From Ruminococcus sp. YRD2003 (lineage in GTDB: Bacteria; Bacillota; Clostridia; Oscillospirales; Ruminococcaceae), in the NCBI GenBank assembly GCA_900109435.1, contig FNZT01000003.1:546749-610748 (forward strand): DNA of 64,000 nt, written 5' to 3'. Below the pieces are notes generated by a model that ran no database searches, was not told the origin of the DNA, and saw only the letters and a list, made by a program, of their open reading frames with translations. The translations under genes and the position numbers were made by a program. Positions 16,561-25,211 of this stretch are shown here, in pieces; positions within the stretch are counted from its first letter, which is position 1; each line of letters opens with the position of its first letter.

Positions 16561-17721
16561 ATGTCAGCTGACATACTCAGCTCCCATGCTGTCGACGAGA
16601 AAAACAGGGAGCGCACTATCATAAAAACAAGTATAATCGGCATTATGGCCAATGTATTCCTCGCGGCATTCAAGGCTGTCGTGGGGCTGCTCTCGCACTC
16701 TATCGCGATAATCCTCGACTCGGTGAACAACCTCAGTGACGCAGGTTCATCACTCATCACGATAATCGGCACGAAGCTCGCCAAAAAACAGCCAGACCGC
16801 AAACACCCTTGGGGTCACGGACGCGCCGAATACCTCAGCTCGATGATAATTTCCGTCATCATCCTCTACGCAGGCATCACCTCACTCGTAGAGTCGGTAA
16901 AGAAGGTAATCGCGCCCGAAACGCCAGATTACTCCACAGCAGCTATCATTATCGTTTCCGTCGCAGTCGTCGTGAAGATACTGCTCGGGACCTTCGTCAA
17001 GCGCACAGGCAAGCGCGTGAACTCCGATTCACTCGTAAATTCGGGCACAGACGCACTCATGGACTCGATAATCTCCGCCTCGACCCTCGCCGCAGCCATT
17101 ATTTTCCTTGTCTGGCATATCAGTCTTGAGGCATGGCTCGGTGCGGTTATCTCGGTCGTTATCGTGAAATCGGGTATTGAAATGCTCAGGGAGACCATAT
17201 CTCATCTGCTCGGTCAGCGTGTCAGCGTAGAGACAGCCCGCAAGGTAAGAGAGTGTATAATGAGCTTCCCGCAGGTACACGGGGTCTATGACCTCATCTT
17301 CCATGACTACGGTCCCGAAAAGTTCAACTGCTCGGGTCATATCGAAGTGCCCGATACGCTGTCTGCACGCGAGATAGACCAGCTCCAGCGGCAGATCGCC
17401 ATCGAACTGTACGTCCGTCACGGGATAATCCTCACGGCACTGAGCGTATATACATTCAGCGTCACCGATGACCGCGACAAAGCTGTCAGAAGCGAGATAT
17501 ACAGCATCGCCATGTCGGTGGAGCACGTTCTCGAAGCGCACGGCTTCTATCTTGATGAAGAGCAGAAACGCATCCAGTTCGATATCATCGTCAGCTTTGA
17601 TGCTCCCGACAGAGATGCCGTGTACAATGACGTCGTAAACCGCGTGCGGGAAAAATATCCCGAATACGAGCTCTACTGCACGCTTGATACCGATTTCAGT
17701 CTGAGTGAACAGGAGGAATGA
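16561..17721 (+). CDS. Cation diffusion facilitator (CDF) metal transporter
   Basis: 386 residues. Six membrane segments fill residues 20-215; the metal-site helix carries SIAIILDSVNNLSDAGSSL, the loop carries RKHPWGHGRAEYLSS, and helix V has the Asn/Asp-containing VNSGTDALMDS. The cytosolic C-terminal domain is about 170 residues, roughly double the usual length, perhaps two tandem ferredoxin-like modules (the second begins near DKAVRSEIYSIAMS). CDF proteins expel Zn, Mn, Co or Fe in exchange for protons; the metal here cannot be assigned. The ATG at 16561 lies eight bases after AAGGCGG; a GTG three codons upstream is less well placed. Overlaps the DUF1294 gene by four bases. Confidence 0.92.
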   Translation: MSADILSSHAVDEKNRERTIIKTSIIGIMANVFLAAFKAVVGLLSHSIAIILDSVNNLSDAGSSLITIIGTKLAKKQPDRKHPWGHGRAEYLSSMIISVIILYAGITSLVESVKKVIAPETPDYSTAAIIIVSVAVVVKILLGTFVKRTGKRVNSDSLVNSGTDALMDSIISASTLAAAIIFLVWHISLEAWLGAVISVVIVKSGIEMLRETISHLLGQRVSVETARKVRECIMSFPQVHGVYDLIFHDYGPEKFNCSGHIEVPDTLSAREIDQLQRQIAIELYVRHGIILTALSVYTFSVTDDRDKAVRSEIYSIAMSVEHVLEAHGFYLDEEQKRIQFDIIVSFDAPDRDAVYNDVVNRVREKYPEYELYCTLDTDFSLSEQEE

Positions 17722-18017
17722 ATATGTATGCTTACATTCTGGCGGGTACTGCCGTATTTTTCGCCGTTATGTCACTTGTCGCGCTTGTGCTCTACAAGGC
17801 GGACAAGGTAAAGGCTGAAAAGGGTAAGTGGCGCACAAAAGAGGCTACGCTCCTCGGTTTCGGATTTTTCGGCGGCGCAGTCGGTGCTCTTGCGGGCATG
17901 AAGCTCTTCCGTCACAAGACCAAGCACTGGTATTTCTGGGCAGTAAACTATGCGGGACTGCTCTGGCAGCTCGCTCTCCTCGGCTTTCTTGCCTTCAAGC
18001 TCATTCAGTCCCAATAA
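17718..18017 (+). CDS. DUF1294 membrane protein
   Basis: 99 residues, three membrane segments. The DUF1294 pattern is clear: an N-terminal helix, DKVKAEKGKWRTKEATLLGF, GGAVGALAGMKLFRHKTKHWYF. The function is unknown. It overlaps the CDF gene (ATGA) and has AGGAGG before its start, so it is made together with the metal exporter. Confidence 0.85.
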   Translation: MNMYAYILAGTAVFFAVMSLVALVLYKADKVKAEKGKWRTKEATLLGFGFFGGAVGALAGMKLFRHKTKHWYFWAVNYAGLLWQLALLGFLAFKLIQSQ

Positions 18018-18052
18018 GGAAGAAGTTTTTTCTTCTCAGACCGCTTTTTCTA

Positions 18053-18081
18053 TTGACAAAATCCTCTTTTTATGTTAAAAT
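18053..18081 (+). promoter_or_regulatory. Promoter of the speD leader and polyamine operon
   Basis: TTGACA at 18053-18058, 17 bases, TAAAAT at 18076-18081. Transcription would start near 18088, about 306 bases upstream of the speD start codon. Confidence 0.8.
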
Positions 18082-18087
18082 GAATAA

Positions 18088-18228
18088 AATTGCAGCGAAG
18101 CTTCGGTTTCAGAGCAAGATTCTTTGACCACTCCCGCGATACGGGGGTAAACGCCATACGGACAGCGGGTCAAATGCCGACTGCCGGATATCCCATTCGG
18201 CTGGCAACTTCTGTTGCCTTATTGTTTT
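18088..18228 (+). ncRNA. Candidate structured leader RNA (riboswitch-like) before speD
   Basis: About 140 bases between the promoter and an intrinsic terminator. I see a three-way-junction-like fold: P1 TTTGACC (18123-18129) with GGTCAAA (18168-18174), P2 CTCCCG/CGGGGG around CGATA, and P3 CGC/GCG around CATACGGACA. TGCC right after P1 (18175-18178) can pair with GGCA (18203-18206) around an inner GCCG/CGGC stem. That would use up the 5' arm of the terminator GGCAAC-TTCT-GTTGCC (18203-18218, then TTATTGTTTTT). Such mutual exclusion is how riboswitch expression platforms work. It does not match the SAM, guanidine-I, c-di-GMP-I, ZTP or other patterns I know. Family and ligand are unknown. Confidence 0.6.
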
Positions 18229-18340
18229 TATAAGTTCTCAGCTTGTGAAAGGTCAATAAGAGTAGTAAAAGGTATATCTTTGCTTATATAGACTCTGAAA
18301 CCAGAATGAAGTTACCATGCTTTTATGCAGTGTGATTTTT

Positions 18341-18379
18341 ACACGTACAGGCTGAATCAGTCTGTACGTTTTTATTTTT
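18341..18379 (+). terminator. Second intrinsic terminator in the speD leader
   Basis: ACGTACAG pairs with CTGTACGT around a short loop, followed by TTTTATTTTT. It ends only 15 bases before the speD start codon and just ahead of its GAGGTG ribosome site, so speD expression needs read-through or antitermination here. The 110 bases between the two terminators hold no recognised motif; two tiny open frames (MKLPCFYAV and an overlapping 12-codon frame) occur there without good ribosome sites. Confidence 0.75.
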
Positions 18380-18393
18380 CTGAGGTGTGTATT

Positions 18394-19164
18394 ATGGAAA
18401 ACAAACTCAAGCTATACGGCTTCAACAACCTGACAAAGTCTCTGAGCTTCAATATCTATGACGTCTGTTACGCTAAGACGCCGAAGGCTCAGCTCGAATA
18501 TATCGCATACGTAGACGAGGTGTATAACTCCGAGCGTATCACCGATATCATGACCCACCTCACGGAGATGATAGGTGCGCAGGTGCTCAGCGTGTCGCGT
18601 CAGGATTACGACCCGCAGGGCGCCTCCGCGACCTTCCTTATCGCCGATGATACGATGATACCCGCAGGAGGCAACGAGATAGTCGCTCACCTCGACAAGA
18701 GCCACGTGACCGTCCACACCTACCCCGAGTATCATCCCGATACAAGCATAGCCACTTTCCGTGTGGATATCGACGTTGCGACCTGCGGCAAGATAACTCC
18801 GCTCACCGCGCTCGACTACCTCATCGGGAGCTTCGACTCCGACATCATCACCATGGACTACCGCGTGCGCGGCTTCACGCGCAACCTTGACGGTGAAAAG
18901 CTGTTCATAGACCACGACATCACCTCTATCCAGAATTACATCGACAGCTCTATCCTCGATAAGTACGACGCAGTCGATATCAACGTATATCAGGCAAATA
19001 TGTTCCATACTAAAATGCTCATCAAGGACATTATTTTGCAGAATTACCTTTTCAACACCGATGTCCACGAGCTCCCTCCGAGAAGCAGGCTCGACATCAC
19101 GAACGCTCTCAGGAAGGAAATGATAGAAATTTTCAGCGGAAGGAACGTGTACGGAAATGACTGA
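18394..19164 (+). CDS. speD: S-adenosylmethionine decarboxylase proenzyme (E. coli type)
   Basis: 256 residues, the long bacterial class 1A form. It self-cleaves to create a pyruvoyl group: the cleavage site is Lys102-Ser103 within HLDKSHVTVHTYPEYHP, and CGKITPLTALDYLI, DYRVRGFTRNLDGEK and NVYQANMFHTKML are family marks. It makes decarboxylated AdoMet, the aminopropyl donor for the spermidine synthase encoded 2 kb downstream. The ATG at 18394 follows GAGGTG; an in-frame ATG at 18325 lies inside the leader hairpins. First gene of the polyamine operon; regulated by the structured leader. Confidence 0.96.
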   Translation: MENKLKLYGFNNLTKSLSFNIYDVCYAKTPKAQLEYIAYVDEVYNSERITDIMTHLTEMIGAQVLSVSRQDYDPQGASATFLIADDTMIPAGGNEIVAHLDKSHVTVHTYPEYHPDTSIATFRVDIDVATCGKITPLTALDYLIGSFDSDIITMDYRVRGFTRNLDGEKLFIDHDITSIQNYIDSSILDKYDAVDINVYQANMFHTKMLIKDIILQNYLFNTDVHELPPRSRLDITNALRKEMIEIFSGRNVYGND

Positions 19165-20605
19165 GCTCTCACAGGTGAATGCTCCGATATATGAGGCTCT
19201 CCGCCGCTTCAGGCGCATGAGAGTAGTCCCGTTCGACGTCCCAGGACACAAGCGAGGACGCGGCAATATGGAGCTCACCGAATTTCTCGGCGAAGACTGC
19301 ATGAACGTCGACGTCAACTCGATGAAGCCGCTCGACAATCTCTGCCACCCCGTATCCGTCATTAAGGACGCGGAAATGCTCGCGGCACAGGCTTTCGGCG
19401 CCGCCAATGCATTCTTCATGGTCGGCGGTACGACCTCCGCAGTACAGAGCATGATAATGTACGCCTGCAAGGAGGGCGACAAGATAATCATGCCGCGAAA
19501 TGTCCACAGGAGCGCGATAAACGCTCTCATTCTCACGGGCGCAGTCCCCGTGTACGTCAATCCCGACGTGAATAAGCAGCTCGGCATTGCGCTCGGTATG
19601 TCTGTTTCACAGGTCGAACAGGCTATCCGCGAGAATCCCGACGCCAAGGCGATCATGGTCAACAATCCCACGTATTACGGCATTTGCTCAGACCTCCGCC
19701 GCATCACCGAGCTCGCTCACGCGCACGGTATGCTCGTGCTCGTTGACGAGGCACACGGCACGCATTTCTACTTCGGCGAGAACTTCCCCGTAACAGCCAT
19801 GGCAGCGGGCGCAGACATAGCCTCTGTAAGTATGCACAAGTCGGGCGGAAGCCTCACCCAGAGCTCCTTCCTGCTCATGGGCGAGCACGTAAACGCCGAC
19901 TATATGCGTCAGGTCATCAACCTCACGCAGACCACAAGTGCATCTTATCTTCTGCTCTCGAGCCTTGATATCTCCCGCAAGCGTCTTGCGCTCAGCGGCA
20001 AGGAGATCTTCGCTCAGACCGTAGAGATGGCTGAGTACGCACGCTCGGAGATAAACGATATCGGCGGCTATTACGCTTACTCGCGCGAACTGATAAACGG
20101 CGACAGCATCTACGATTTCGATGTCTCAAAGCTGAGCGTGTTCACGCTTCCCGTCGGTCTTGCAGGGATAGAAGTGTATGACCTGCTCCGCGACGAGTAC
20201 GACATACAGATAGAATTCGGCGACATCGGCAATATTCTCGCATATATCTCCGTCGGCGACAGGAAACGTGACATAGAGCGACTCATCAGCGCTATGTCAG
20301 AGATAAAGCGGCGCTTCGGCAGAACAGGCGCTGATATGCTCAGCCATGAATATATAGCTCCCGTGGTAAGCGAAGCTCCGAGAAAGGCTTTTTATGCGGA
20401 CAAGGTGTCCGTGCCGCTCGGAGAATCGGCGGGAAAGGTATGCACGGAGTTCGTAATGTGCTACCCGCCTGGAATACCGATCCTCGCTCCCGGTGAGCTC
20501 ATCACCAAGGAGATAATCGAGTACATCAGGTATGCCAAGGAAAAGGGCTGCCAGATGACGGGCACGGAGGATATCAACATCGAACGGCTCAACGTTTTGG
20601 CTTAG
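19157..20605 (+). CDS. speA: Orn/Lys/Arg decarboxylase, fold III PLP (probable arginine decarboxylase)
   Basis: 482 residues, the short Firmicutes form without the receiver-like N-terminal domain. PLP-enzyme marks: FDVPGHKRGRG near the N-terminus, LVDEAHG (Asp197, His200) and the Schiff-base lysine Lys228 in SVSMHKSGGSLTQSS; the C-terminal GTEDINIERLN closes the protein. With an agmatinase gene in the same operon the likely substrate is arginine, giving agmatine; lysine or ornithine cannot be excluded by motif. The start overlaps speD by eight bases, suggesting coupled translation. Confidence 0.88.
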   Translation: MTELSQVNAPIYEALRRFRRMRVVPFDVPGHKRGRGNMELTEFLGEDCMNVDVNSMKPLDNLCHPVSVIKDAEMLAAQAFGAANAFFMVGGTTSAVQSMIMYACKEGDKIIMPRNVHRSAINALILTGAVPVYVNPDVNKQLGIALGMSVSQVEQAIRENPDAKAIMVNNPTYYGICSDLRRITELAHAHGMLVLVDEAHGTHFYFGENFPVTAMAAGADIASVSMHKSGGSLTQSSFLLMGEHVNADYMRQVINLTQTTSASYLLLSSLDISRKRLALSGKEIFAQTVEMAEYARSEINDIGGYYAYSRELINGDSIYDFDVSKLSVFTLPVGLAGIEVYDLLRDEYDIQIEFGDIGNILAYISVGDRKRDIERLISAMSEIKRRFGRTGADMLSHEYIAPVVSEAPRKAFYADKVSVPLGESAGKVCTEFVMCYPPGIPILAPGELITKEIIEYIRYAKEKGCQMTGTEDINIERLNVLA

Positions 20606-20695
20606 ATCAACACCGGCGTATTATACGATAATGTGTCCGTTGAATGTCGGACACCGATGATCCCGGACTCCGAATTATAAGAAAGGGATGTTTTT

Positions 20696-21199
20696 ATGGA
20701 AAAAAAGATGAAAACCGTAAGTATACTTATGAGCTTGTTTATGGGCGTAACTCTCAGTTTCTGCCTCTCGCTCCTCGGCAATCTGCTCGCAGAGGGCGGC
20801 TTCAAACCGATAGTGTTCATCGTGAGCTTCATCGTGAGCACGCTTATCAGCCTTGTCATCGGCTTCGTCGTGCCCATGCGGAAGATATCAACGGCGATAA
20901 CCAAGAATATGAAGCCCCGCAGTATCGGCGCAAAGCTCGTTGACGCTCTCGTCTCCGACCTTATCTACACCCCCGTTATCACCCTTGTGATGATAGTGCT
21001 CGTCCGCTTCATGGCGAATAAAATGAGCGGTGGACATGCTCAGCTCCCGCCCTTTGCGGTGATGTTCCTGAGTTCGCTCGTTATCAGTCTTGTCGCGGCA
21101 TTTGTCATCATACTTATCGTGACTCCCCTCTTCATGAAGCTCTCATTAAAGCTCGCGGGAGTCCCCGCAGGCGGTCCTCCCTCGGGCAGACGCGAATAA
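20696..21199 (+). CDS. Four-TM membrane protein in the polyamine operon, unknown
   Basis: 167 residues, four hydrophobic segments, with VVPMRKIS and a short cytosolic loop (KNMKPRSIGAKLVDAL) between helices 2 and 3. The layout resembles DUF2798-type small membrane proteins but I cannot assign it firmly. The ATG follows GAAAGGGA. The 90-base gap upstream has a perfect hairpin (GTGTCCG/CGGACAC, 20633-20654) without a T-run. Its place between speA and speE suggests a role in polyamine handling, perhaps export, by inference only. Confidence 0.6.
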   Translation: MEKKMKTVSILMSLFMGVTLSFCLSLLGNLLAEGGFKPIVFIVSFIVSTLISLVIGFVVPMRKISTAITKNMKPRSIGAKLVDALVSDLIYTPVITLVMIVLVRFMANKMSGGHAQLPPFAVMFLSSLVISLVAAFVIILIVTPLFMKLSLKLAGVPAGGPPSGRRE

Positions 21200-21214
21200 A
21201 CAAGGAGGCAAACT

Positions 21215-22066
21215 ATGGAATTATGGTTCACCGAACGTCATACTCCCAACGTCAAATTCTCGATAAAGGTCGACCACCAGCTCTACAGCGGGAACAGCGA
21301 GTTCCAGCGTATCGACGTTTTTGATTCAAAGGAGTTCGGGCGCTTTCTCACGCTCGACGGCTACATGATGCTCACAGAAAAGGACGAGTTCATCTACCAC
21401 GAGATGATAACCCACGTACCCATGGCGGTCCACCCCGAGCCAAGGAATATCCTTGTGATCGGTGCGGGCGACGGCGGTGTTGTCCGCGAGCTCACGCGGT
21501 ATCCTTCGGTCGAGAGCATTGACCTCGTCGAAATAGACGAACTCGTCGTAGAGGTCAGCAAGAAATTTCTGCCGACTACTGCCTGCCGCCTCGATGATGA
21601 AAGAGTCCACATATACTACGAAGACGGCGTAAAGTTCATACGCCGCTGTGAGGACAAATACGATGTCATCATCGTCGACTCCACCGACCCCTTCGGTCCA
21701 GGAGAGGGGCTGTTCACCAAAGAATTCTACGGAAGCTGCTTCAAGGCTCTGCGCGAAGACGGCATCATGGTCAACCAGCATGAGAGCCCGTTCTACGCGG
21801 AGGACGCTGCCGCTATGCAGCGCTCGCACAAACGCATTGTCGAGAGCTTTCCGATAAGCCGCGTTTATCAGGCTCATATCCCGACCTATCCCTCGGGGCA
21901 CTGGCTTTTCGGCTTTGCGTCGAAGAAGTACCACCCTGTCCGCGACTACGAGCCGACAAAGTGGAGTATGCTCGGCATAAAGACCAAATACTACAATACC
22001 AAGCTCCACTGCGGTGCTTTCGCACTGCCCAATTACGTTGAGGAGATGCTCAGAGATGTTGAATAA
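21215..22066 (+). CDS. speE: Spermidine synthase (aminopropyltransferase)
   Basis: 283 residues. An N-terminal beta domain (ELWFTERHTPNVKFSIKV) is followed by the Rossmann domain with GAGDGG at 83-88 (AdoMet-like site) and the catalytic DSTDP at 155-159, then GEGLFTKEFY. It moves the aminopropyl group from decarboxylated AdoMet to putrescine; some relatives prefer agmatine. Ribosome site AAGGAGGC. The speB start lies inside its last 11 bases, so the two are coupled. Confidence 0.95.
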   Translation: MELWFTERHTPNVKFSIKVDHQLYSGNSEFQRIDVFDSKEFGRFLTLDGYMMLTEKDEFIYHEMITHVPMAVHPEPRNILVIGAGDGGVVRELTRYPSVESIDLVEIDELVVEVSKKFLPTTACRLDDERVHIYYEDGVKFIRRCEDKYDVIIVDSTDPFGPGEGLFTKEFYGSCFKALREDGIMVNQHESPFYAEDAAAMQRSHKRIVESFPISRVYQAHIPTYPSGHWLFGFASKKYHPVRDYEPTKWSMLGIKTKYYNTKLHCGAFALPNYVEEMLRDVE

Positions 22067-22907
22067 GAACATTCAGACTTTCATCGCCTGCGATGCGGAG
22101 TACGACGACGCCAAGGTCGTACTTTTCGGTGCGGGCTTTGACGGAACTACAAGCTTTCGTCCGGGAACGCGATTCGCTCCCGCAGTCATACGCAGTGAGA
22201 GCTTCGGAATCGAGACCTACAGTCCATACCAGAACAAGGATATGCTCGACTACAGCTACTTCGACAGCGGCGACCTCGAGCTTCCGTTCGGAAGCGTGAG
22301 GCGCACTATCGCCGATATCGCCCAACGCTCCGACACGATACTCAATGACGGCAAGCTCCCGTTCATGATAGGAGGCGAGCACCTCGTCACTCTCGGCTCT
22401 GTGATGGCTGTGAAGGACAAGTACGAGGAGCTTTACATCGTACACTTCGACGCACACGCCGACCTTCGCGACGAATACCTCGGTCAGCCGCTCTCTCACG
22501 CCTGCGTGCTGAGACGCTGCCATGAGCTCGTCGGCGACGGCCACATCTTCCAGTTCGGTATCCGCAGCGGAGACCGTGACGAGTTCTTCTTCGCGGACGA
22601 ACACACCGAAATGCACAAGTTCAGCTTTGACGGTCTTGAAGAAACCGTTGAGAAGCTAAAGGGCAAAAATGTCTACTTCACGCTCGACCTCGACGTCCTC
22701 GACCCGTCGATATTCCCGGGTACAGGCACTCCGGAGGCAGGCGGAGTATCGTTCGATGAGCTGCGCAAAGCGGTAACGCTCGTGTGCAGCAGCCTCAACA
22801 TCGTAGGATGTGACGTCAACGAGCTCAGCCCCACATACGACCAGTCGGGCGTTTCGACTGCCGTAGCCTGCAAGGTGATACGCGAGATGCTGCTTGCGCT
22901 GTCATAA
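22056..22907 (+). CDS. speB: Agmatinase-family ureohydrolase
   Basis: 283 residues, very like Bacillus SpeB. The binuclear Mn ligands are in GGEH, DAHADLR and DLDVLDPSIFPGTGTPEAGG. It removes urea from agmatine to give putrescine; homologues can act on aminopropylagmatine. The ATG at 22056 has GAGGAG upstream. Together with speA and speE it forms the arginine-agmatine-putrescine-spermidine route. Confidence 0.93.
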   Translation: MLNKNIQTFIACDAEYDDAKVVLFGAGFDGTTSFRPGTRFAPAVIRSESFGIETYSPYQNKDMLDYSYFDSGDLELPFGSVRRTIADIAQRSDTILNDGKLPFMIGGEHLVTLGSVMAVKDKYEELYIVHFDAHADLRDEYLGQPLSHACVLRRCHELVGDGHIFQFGIRSGDRDEFFFADEHTEMHKFSFDGLEETVEKLKGKNVYFTLDLDVLDPSIFPGTGTPEAGGVSFDELRKAVTLVCSSLNIVGCDVNELSPTYDQSGVSTAVACKVIREMLLALS

Positions 22908-22911
22908 GAAA

Positions 22912-23505
22912 ATGAACGAAGAGAAAGACTATGAGCTGAGCGAGGAGCTCCGCAGCAAATACACCGACGAGAACGGCAATGTCGACTCGGAGCGCATGAA
23001 AAGCGACCTTAACTCGGCGAAGAAGTTCATGTTCAGATTTTACCTGCTTATACATATGGCATTCATTGTCGCAGGACTGGCATTCGTTTTCATCGGCGCA
23101 TTTGGGCTGTACTCCCGCGTCAGGGACAAAATGGCGTGTACCGTGAAGACGGAAGGAATTGTGCTCGACTTCGATTCAATGCGCTCCGATTCTGACGACC
23201 CGAGTTCGTCGCTCGTCTATGCGCCCATATTCGCCTACACCTATGACGGCATGGAGTACACCTACAGAGGGAGCTCGTACTCCGACAAAGGGAAGCTCAC
23301 GCGCGGCAAGGAGGTCACGGTCTGCGTTGACCCCGACGACCCGACAAGGGTGTATATCCCCGAATACTCCGTAGAGAGAAAGAATTCGGTATTGTTCATC
23401 ATCGTCGGGCTGGCTCTTTCGGGCGGCTTCATCGGGTACTGTCTCTACAAGCGGCGCGAGTTCAACACAAGCATCGACAGGCTCGTCGACGATGATACGG
23501 CTTGA
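22912..23505 (+). CDS. DUF3592-like membrane protein
   Basis: 197 residues: acidic N-terminus, membrane segment (LLIHMAFIVAGLAFVFIGAFGL), an outside domain of about 80 residues with YTYDGMEYTYRG and VCVDPDDPTRVYIPEY, and a second membrane segment (LFIIVGLALSGGFIGYCLY). Same domain type as the protein at 14459. No clear ribosome site precedes ATG 22912, four bases after the speB stop, so translation probably depends on coupling. Function unknown. Confidence 0.7.
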   Translation: MNEEKDYELSEELRSKYTDENGNVDSERMKSDLNSAKKFMFRFYLLIHMAFIVAGLAFVFIGAFGLYSRVRDKMACTVKTEGIVLDFDSMRSDSDDPSSSLVYAPIFAYTYDGMEYTYRGSSYSDKGKLTRGKEVTVCVDPDDPTRVYIPEYSVERKNSVLFIIVGLALSGGFIGYCLYKRREFNTSIDRLVDDDTA

Positions 23506-23518
23506 GGGAGACGCTTAT

Positions 23519-23978
23519 ATGAACATTTTCAGAGCAAAGACAACTGACGGGCTCACTGATATCCGCATGGCGTACCTAATGGAGGATTTTCCTGAGATGT
23601 CCGCAGAAATGGCTGAACAGATACGTTCAAGACTCCCGCGTTATTATGCGGAGCACCTGAACCGCGATCTCTTCGCGTATATCGCCGAAGACAGCAGCAA
23701 TATCATCGGCTCGGCTTTCCTCACAGTGCAGGAAATGCCGCCGAATACGAGCTTTCCTCACGGCAGAACGGGGACAGTGCTGAACGTCTATGTTTCGCCC
23801 GAATACAGGCATCGCGGCATAGCCTCACAGCTAATGGAGCTGCTCATATCCGACGCAAAGGAAATGGAGCTTGACTACATCGAGCTAAAGGCCTCTGCTG
23901 ACGGATATCCGCTGTATAAAAAAACTCGGGTTTGAGGACAGTATATCGTCATTCAAGCCTATGAAACTAATATTATAA
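23519..23978 (+). pseudogene. GNAT acetyltransferase with a frameshift at an A7 tract
   Basis: The reading frame gives a GNAT protein with VLNVYVSPEYRHRGIASQLMELL (acetyl-CoA loop) and ends early at 23935 with PLYKKTRV. Skipping one A of the seven-A run (near 23918-23924) restores the family's normal ending, PLYKKLGFEDSISSFKPMKL, to a stop at 23976-23978. So either a recent inactivating insertion, a sequencing error, or slippage at the A7 run. The ATG at 23519 follows GAGGGAGA. The truncated product would lack the last beta strand. The original substrate is unknown; a polyamine substrate is possible from context. Confidence 0.8.
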
Positions 23979-23997
23979 ACGAAAAGGAGTTTGAAAA

Positions 23998-25200
23998 ATG
24001 GGAAAATGTATGATAATCGGCTGCGGCGGAGTAGCGTCCGTAGCTATCCACAAGTGCTGCCAGAACAGCGAAGTCTTTGAGGGCATAATGATAGCAAGCC
24101 GCACAAAGTCAAAGTGCGACGCGCTCAGGGAGAAGCTCCAGCCTACGACTAAAACCATCATCGAGACGGCGCAGGTAAACGCTGACAATGTTGACGAGCT
24201 CATCGCGCTTATCAACAGCTACAAGCCCGATGTTGTACTCAATCTCGCTCTTCCCTATCAGGATCTTACTATCATGGACGCCTGCCTCGCTACGAAGACT
24301 CACTATGTTGACACAGCCAACTACGAGCCGCTCGACACAGCCAAGTTCGAGTACAAGTGGCAGTGGGCTTACCGTGAAAGATTCAAGGAAGCGGGTATCA
24401 CAGCCCTCCTCGGAAGCGGCTTCGACCCAGGTGTTACGGGAGTATTCTCGGCTTATGCCATGAAGCACCAGTTCGACGAGATAAACTACATCGATATACT
24501 TGACTGCAACGGCGGCGACCACGGCTACCCGTTCGCTACCAACTTCAACCCCGAGATAAACATCCGTGAAGTTTCCGCTAAGGGAAGCTATATCGAAGAC
24601 GGCAAGTGGGTGGAGACCGAGCCTATGGAGATCAAGCGCGTCTACAACTTCAAGGGCGTGGGCGAGAAGGATATGTACCTTCTTCACCATGAAGAGCTCG
24701 AATCCCTTGCGCTCAACATCAAAGGCATCAAGCGCATACGCTTCTTCATGACTTTCGGCCAGAGCTATCTCACTCACCTCAAGTGCCTTGAAAATGTAGG
24801 CATGACCTCTATCGAACCTATCATGTACGAGGGCAAGGAGATAGTGCCGCTCCAGTTCCTGAAGGCTGTTCTCCCCGACCCTGCATCGCTCGGTCCGAGA
24901 ACTGTCGGCAAGACCAATATCGGCTGTATCTTCCGCGGAAAGAAGGACGGCAAGGACAAGAACTACTACCTCTACAATATCTGTGACCATCAGGAGTGCT
25001 ACAAGGAGGTCGGCTCACAGGCTATCTCCTACACGACGGGTGTTCCCGCAATGATAGGCGCAATGATGATAATGACAGGCACATGGAAGGGTGCGGGCGT
25101 ATTCAACATCGAAGAATTCGATCCCGACCCGTTCATGGACGCTCTCAACAAGTGGGGACTCCCGTGGGAAGAGGACTTCAACCCTGTCCTCGTTGACTGA
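23998..25200 (+). CDS. Carboxynorspermidine/carboxyspermidine dehydrogenase (saccharopine dehydrogenase family)
   Basis: 400 residues. N-terminal Rossmann loop IIGCGGVASVA (residues about 7-16), ASRTKSKCDAL, then the domain with GLP-like LGSGFDPGVTGVFSAYAMK and CNGGDHGYPFATNFNPEINIRE typical of this enzyme. It reductively joins aspartate semialdehyde with putrescine (giving carboxyspermidine) or diaminopropane using NADPH. The decarboxylase for the next step, nspC, is two genes downstream. The ATG follows AAAAGGAG. Confidence 0.93.
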   Translation: MGKCMIIGCGGVASVAIHKCCQNSEVFEGIMIASRTKSKCDALREKLQPTTKTIIETAQVNADNVDELIALINSYKPDVVLNLALPYQDLTIMDACLATKTHYVDTANYEPLDTAKFEYKWQWAYRERFKEAGITALLGSGFDPGVTGVFSAYAMKHQFDEINYIDILDCNGGDHGYPFATNFNPEINIREVSAKGSYIEDGKWVETEPMEIKRVYNFKGVGEKDMYLLHHEELESLALNIKGIKRIRFFMTFGQSYLTHLKCLENVGMTSIEPIMYEGKEIVPLQFLKAVLPDPASLGPRTVGKTNIGCIFRGKKDGKDKNYYLYNICDHQECYKEVGSQAISYTTGVPAMIGAMMIMTGTWKGAGVFNIEEFDPDPFMDALNKWGLPWEEDFNPVLVD

Positions 25201-25211
25201 GGAGGATAATA

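Noticed and set aside
18088-18228. Known riboswitch class (SAM-I, guanidine-I, c-di-GMP-I, ZTP) for the speD leader
   Set aside because: Core motifs of those classes, such as the GA-rich kink-turn of SAM-I or the ACACGGCGGGAUAAAAGCCC-like end of guanidine-I, are missing.
23900-23930. Programmed -1 frameshift at AAAAAAA of the acetyltransferase
   Set aside because: The frame that restores the family ending needs one base skipped (+1), not a -1 slip; no stimulating hairpin is evident.
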